Positions 32,571-33,364 of a stretch of 33,364 bases of DNA are shown here, in pieces (position 1 is the stretch's first letter; each line of letters begins with the position of its first letter). The notes under the pieces are model-generated. The model worked only from the letters and a program-made list of their open reading frames with translations. It made no database searches and was not told the origin of the DNA. The position numbers and the translations under genes were made by a program. This DNA comes from Mesorhizobium sp. LNHC252B00 (lineage in GTDB: Bacteria; Pseudomonadota; Alphaproteobacteria; Rhizobiales; Rhizobiaceae): the NCBI RefSeq assembly GCF_000502955.1, contig NZ_AYWO01000019.1, positions 84,777-118,140 on the forward strand, in the 5' to 3' direction.

Positions 32571-33364
32571 TTAGCCGTTCGACAGCGGGGACGGGAGTAA
32601 CAAGGTCGTCGTGAATCCAGCCACCGGCGGCGTCATCCAGCGGCGCGCCCGCCCATGTCCGAAAAACTGCACCTTGCCCGCCTCGCCAAGCTGCTCCAGC
32701 GCCCGCTGCACGCTGCGCTGGCCGATACCAAGCGCCAGTGCCAGCGCAGAGGTCGCCCAGGCTTCACCATCGGCAAGGAAGGCCAGCACCGCAGCGTGCC
32801 GCTCCTCGATGGGCCGCGCCAGCACCAGCACCTCACGCTCGTGGCGCGGCGCCAGTGCGAAGCCTTGGCTGGTCGCGCCGATATCGGCCAGCCCCCGCAG
32901 TTCGACGCGCAGCCGGCCGATCTCGACCCGCAGCCGCGCCCGATGCGATTCATCGGCGTGCCTGCCGCCGAAGGCTTCGGCGATCAGTCTCGCCCGCGAC
33001 ACATCGCCAGGCCAGGCTTCGGCGAGTGTGCGTGCCAGCGCAAACAGCACCGGGCGCGTGGCCAGCGAGACGGTTGCTTCCTGCTGGCGCACGACATAGC
33101 GGAAGCTATCGACCACCAGCGCCGGCGACGCCTGCAACGCCTCGACGTCCTCGAGCAGCAAGGGGCGCTGCTCGCCACCAGCGATCAGCCGCGCCGCCGG
33201 CGTGTCCAGCGCCAGGAATGCGCTGTCGACCTCTGCGATCAGGCCCGTAATGCCGGCCCGGCGGGCGGCATGGCGGGCCCACTCCAATGCCCTGCGCGCC
33301 CGCTTCGTTTTCAGGCGCCGCATCGCGATGCCGGCGACGGCAAGCTCGTGCGCGGCTCGCGCGG
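32571..33364 (-). CDS. winged-helix regulator with two DNA-binding-like domains, 3' part (cut by window edge)
   Basis: The frame is open across the right edge (upstream residues read ARAAHELAVAGIA), so the start is outside. The visible 264 residues contain KTKRARRALEWARHAARRAG, then a region with the OmpR/PhoB-type winged helix: VLFALARTLAEAWPGDVSRA, RLIAEAFGGRHADESHRARL, RVEIGRLRVELRGL. After EVLVLARPIEERHAAVLAFL comes a second winged helix: WATSALALALGIGQRSVQRA, LEQLGEAGKVQFFGHGRARR, WMTPP. It probably represses or activates the propeller gene 123 bp downstream. The ligand is unknown. Confidence 0.8.
   Translation of the reverse strand, partial: ARAAHELAVAGIAMRRLKTKRARRALEWARHAARRAGITGLIAEVDSAFLALDTPAARLIAGGEQRPLLLEDVEALQASPALVVDSFRYVVRQQEATVSLATRPVLFALARTLAEAWPGDVSRARLIAEAFGGRHADESHRARLRVEIGRLRVELRGLADIGATSQGFALAPRHEREVLVLARPIEERHAAVLAFLADGEAWATSALALALGIGQRSVQRALEQLGEAGKVQFFGHGRARRWMTPPVAGFTTTLLLPSPLSNG

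Overview
The window is chromosomal DNA of an alphaproteobacterium of the order Hyphomicrobiales (Rhizobiales), most likely Mesorhizobium or a close relative. This rests on GC-rich codon use, a GTTC-N7-GTTC LexA box (the alphaproteobacterial form) in front of dinB, a CIRCE element in front of groESL, Usg and DUF982 family proteins, and a perfect palindromic intergenic repeat of a sequence type I associate with mesorhizobial genomes. No replication, conjugation or transposition genes, tRNA or rRNA genes, or CRISPR arrays were seen.

Left part (1-12 kb): a PAS-domain signalling protein cut by the window edge, a SnoaL-like protein, a PAP2-type membrane phosphatase, an exported hypothetical protein, and a DUF1330 gene divergent from an HxlR regulator with a clear palindromic operator. 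Then comes an alkylation-repair group: ada, a small gene, a long palindromic repeat, an ogt-type methyltransferase, and a 2OG-Fe(II) oxygenase coupled to it by an ATGA overlap. Leftward from about 10 kb lie a RibD/DHFR-like reductase, an HSL-type esterase and an ECF sigma factor with a SnoaL-like tail. A second HxlR regulator diverges from the reductase, and dinB follows under an evident SOS promoter.

Middle (12-20 kb): a leftward ribitol-type catabolic operon. From promoter outwards it reads AraC regulator, sugar-binding protein, ABC ATPase, permease, ribitol 2-dehydrogenase, FGGY D-ribulokinase and a bicupin. The proposed route is uptake of ribitol, oxidation to D-ribulose, and phosphorylation to D-ribulose 5-phosphate. 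A 14-bp perfect hairpin follows the binding-protein gene, and a GCGAATA repeat tract separates kinase from dehydrogenase.

Right part (20-33 kb): DUF982 and HTH-like small proteins, groES-groEL under CIRCE, a small conserved gene and usg. Next are an unrecognised 296-residue protein behind several palindromes, a prokaryotic ionotropic-glutamate-receptor-like protein, an AT-rich 750-bp spacer, a 40-residue-repeat lipoprotein and a small exported protein. The window ends with a HerA-like ATPase, an aldo/keto reductase, a beta-propeller protein and the 3' part of a double winged-helix regulator with a palindrome between the last two. No single obvious new system stands out. The best leads are the iGluR-like channel, the Ada/Ogt/oxygenase group, the orphan protein with nested palindromes, the regulator/propeller pair and the repeat lipoprotein.
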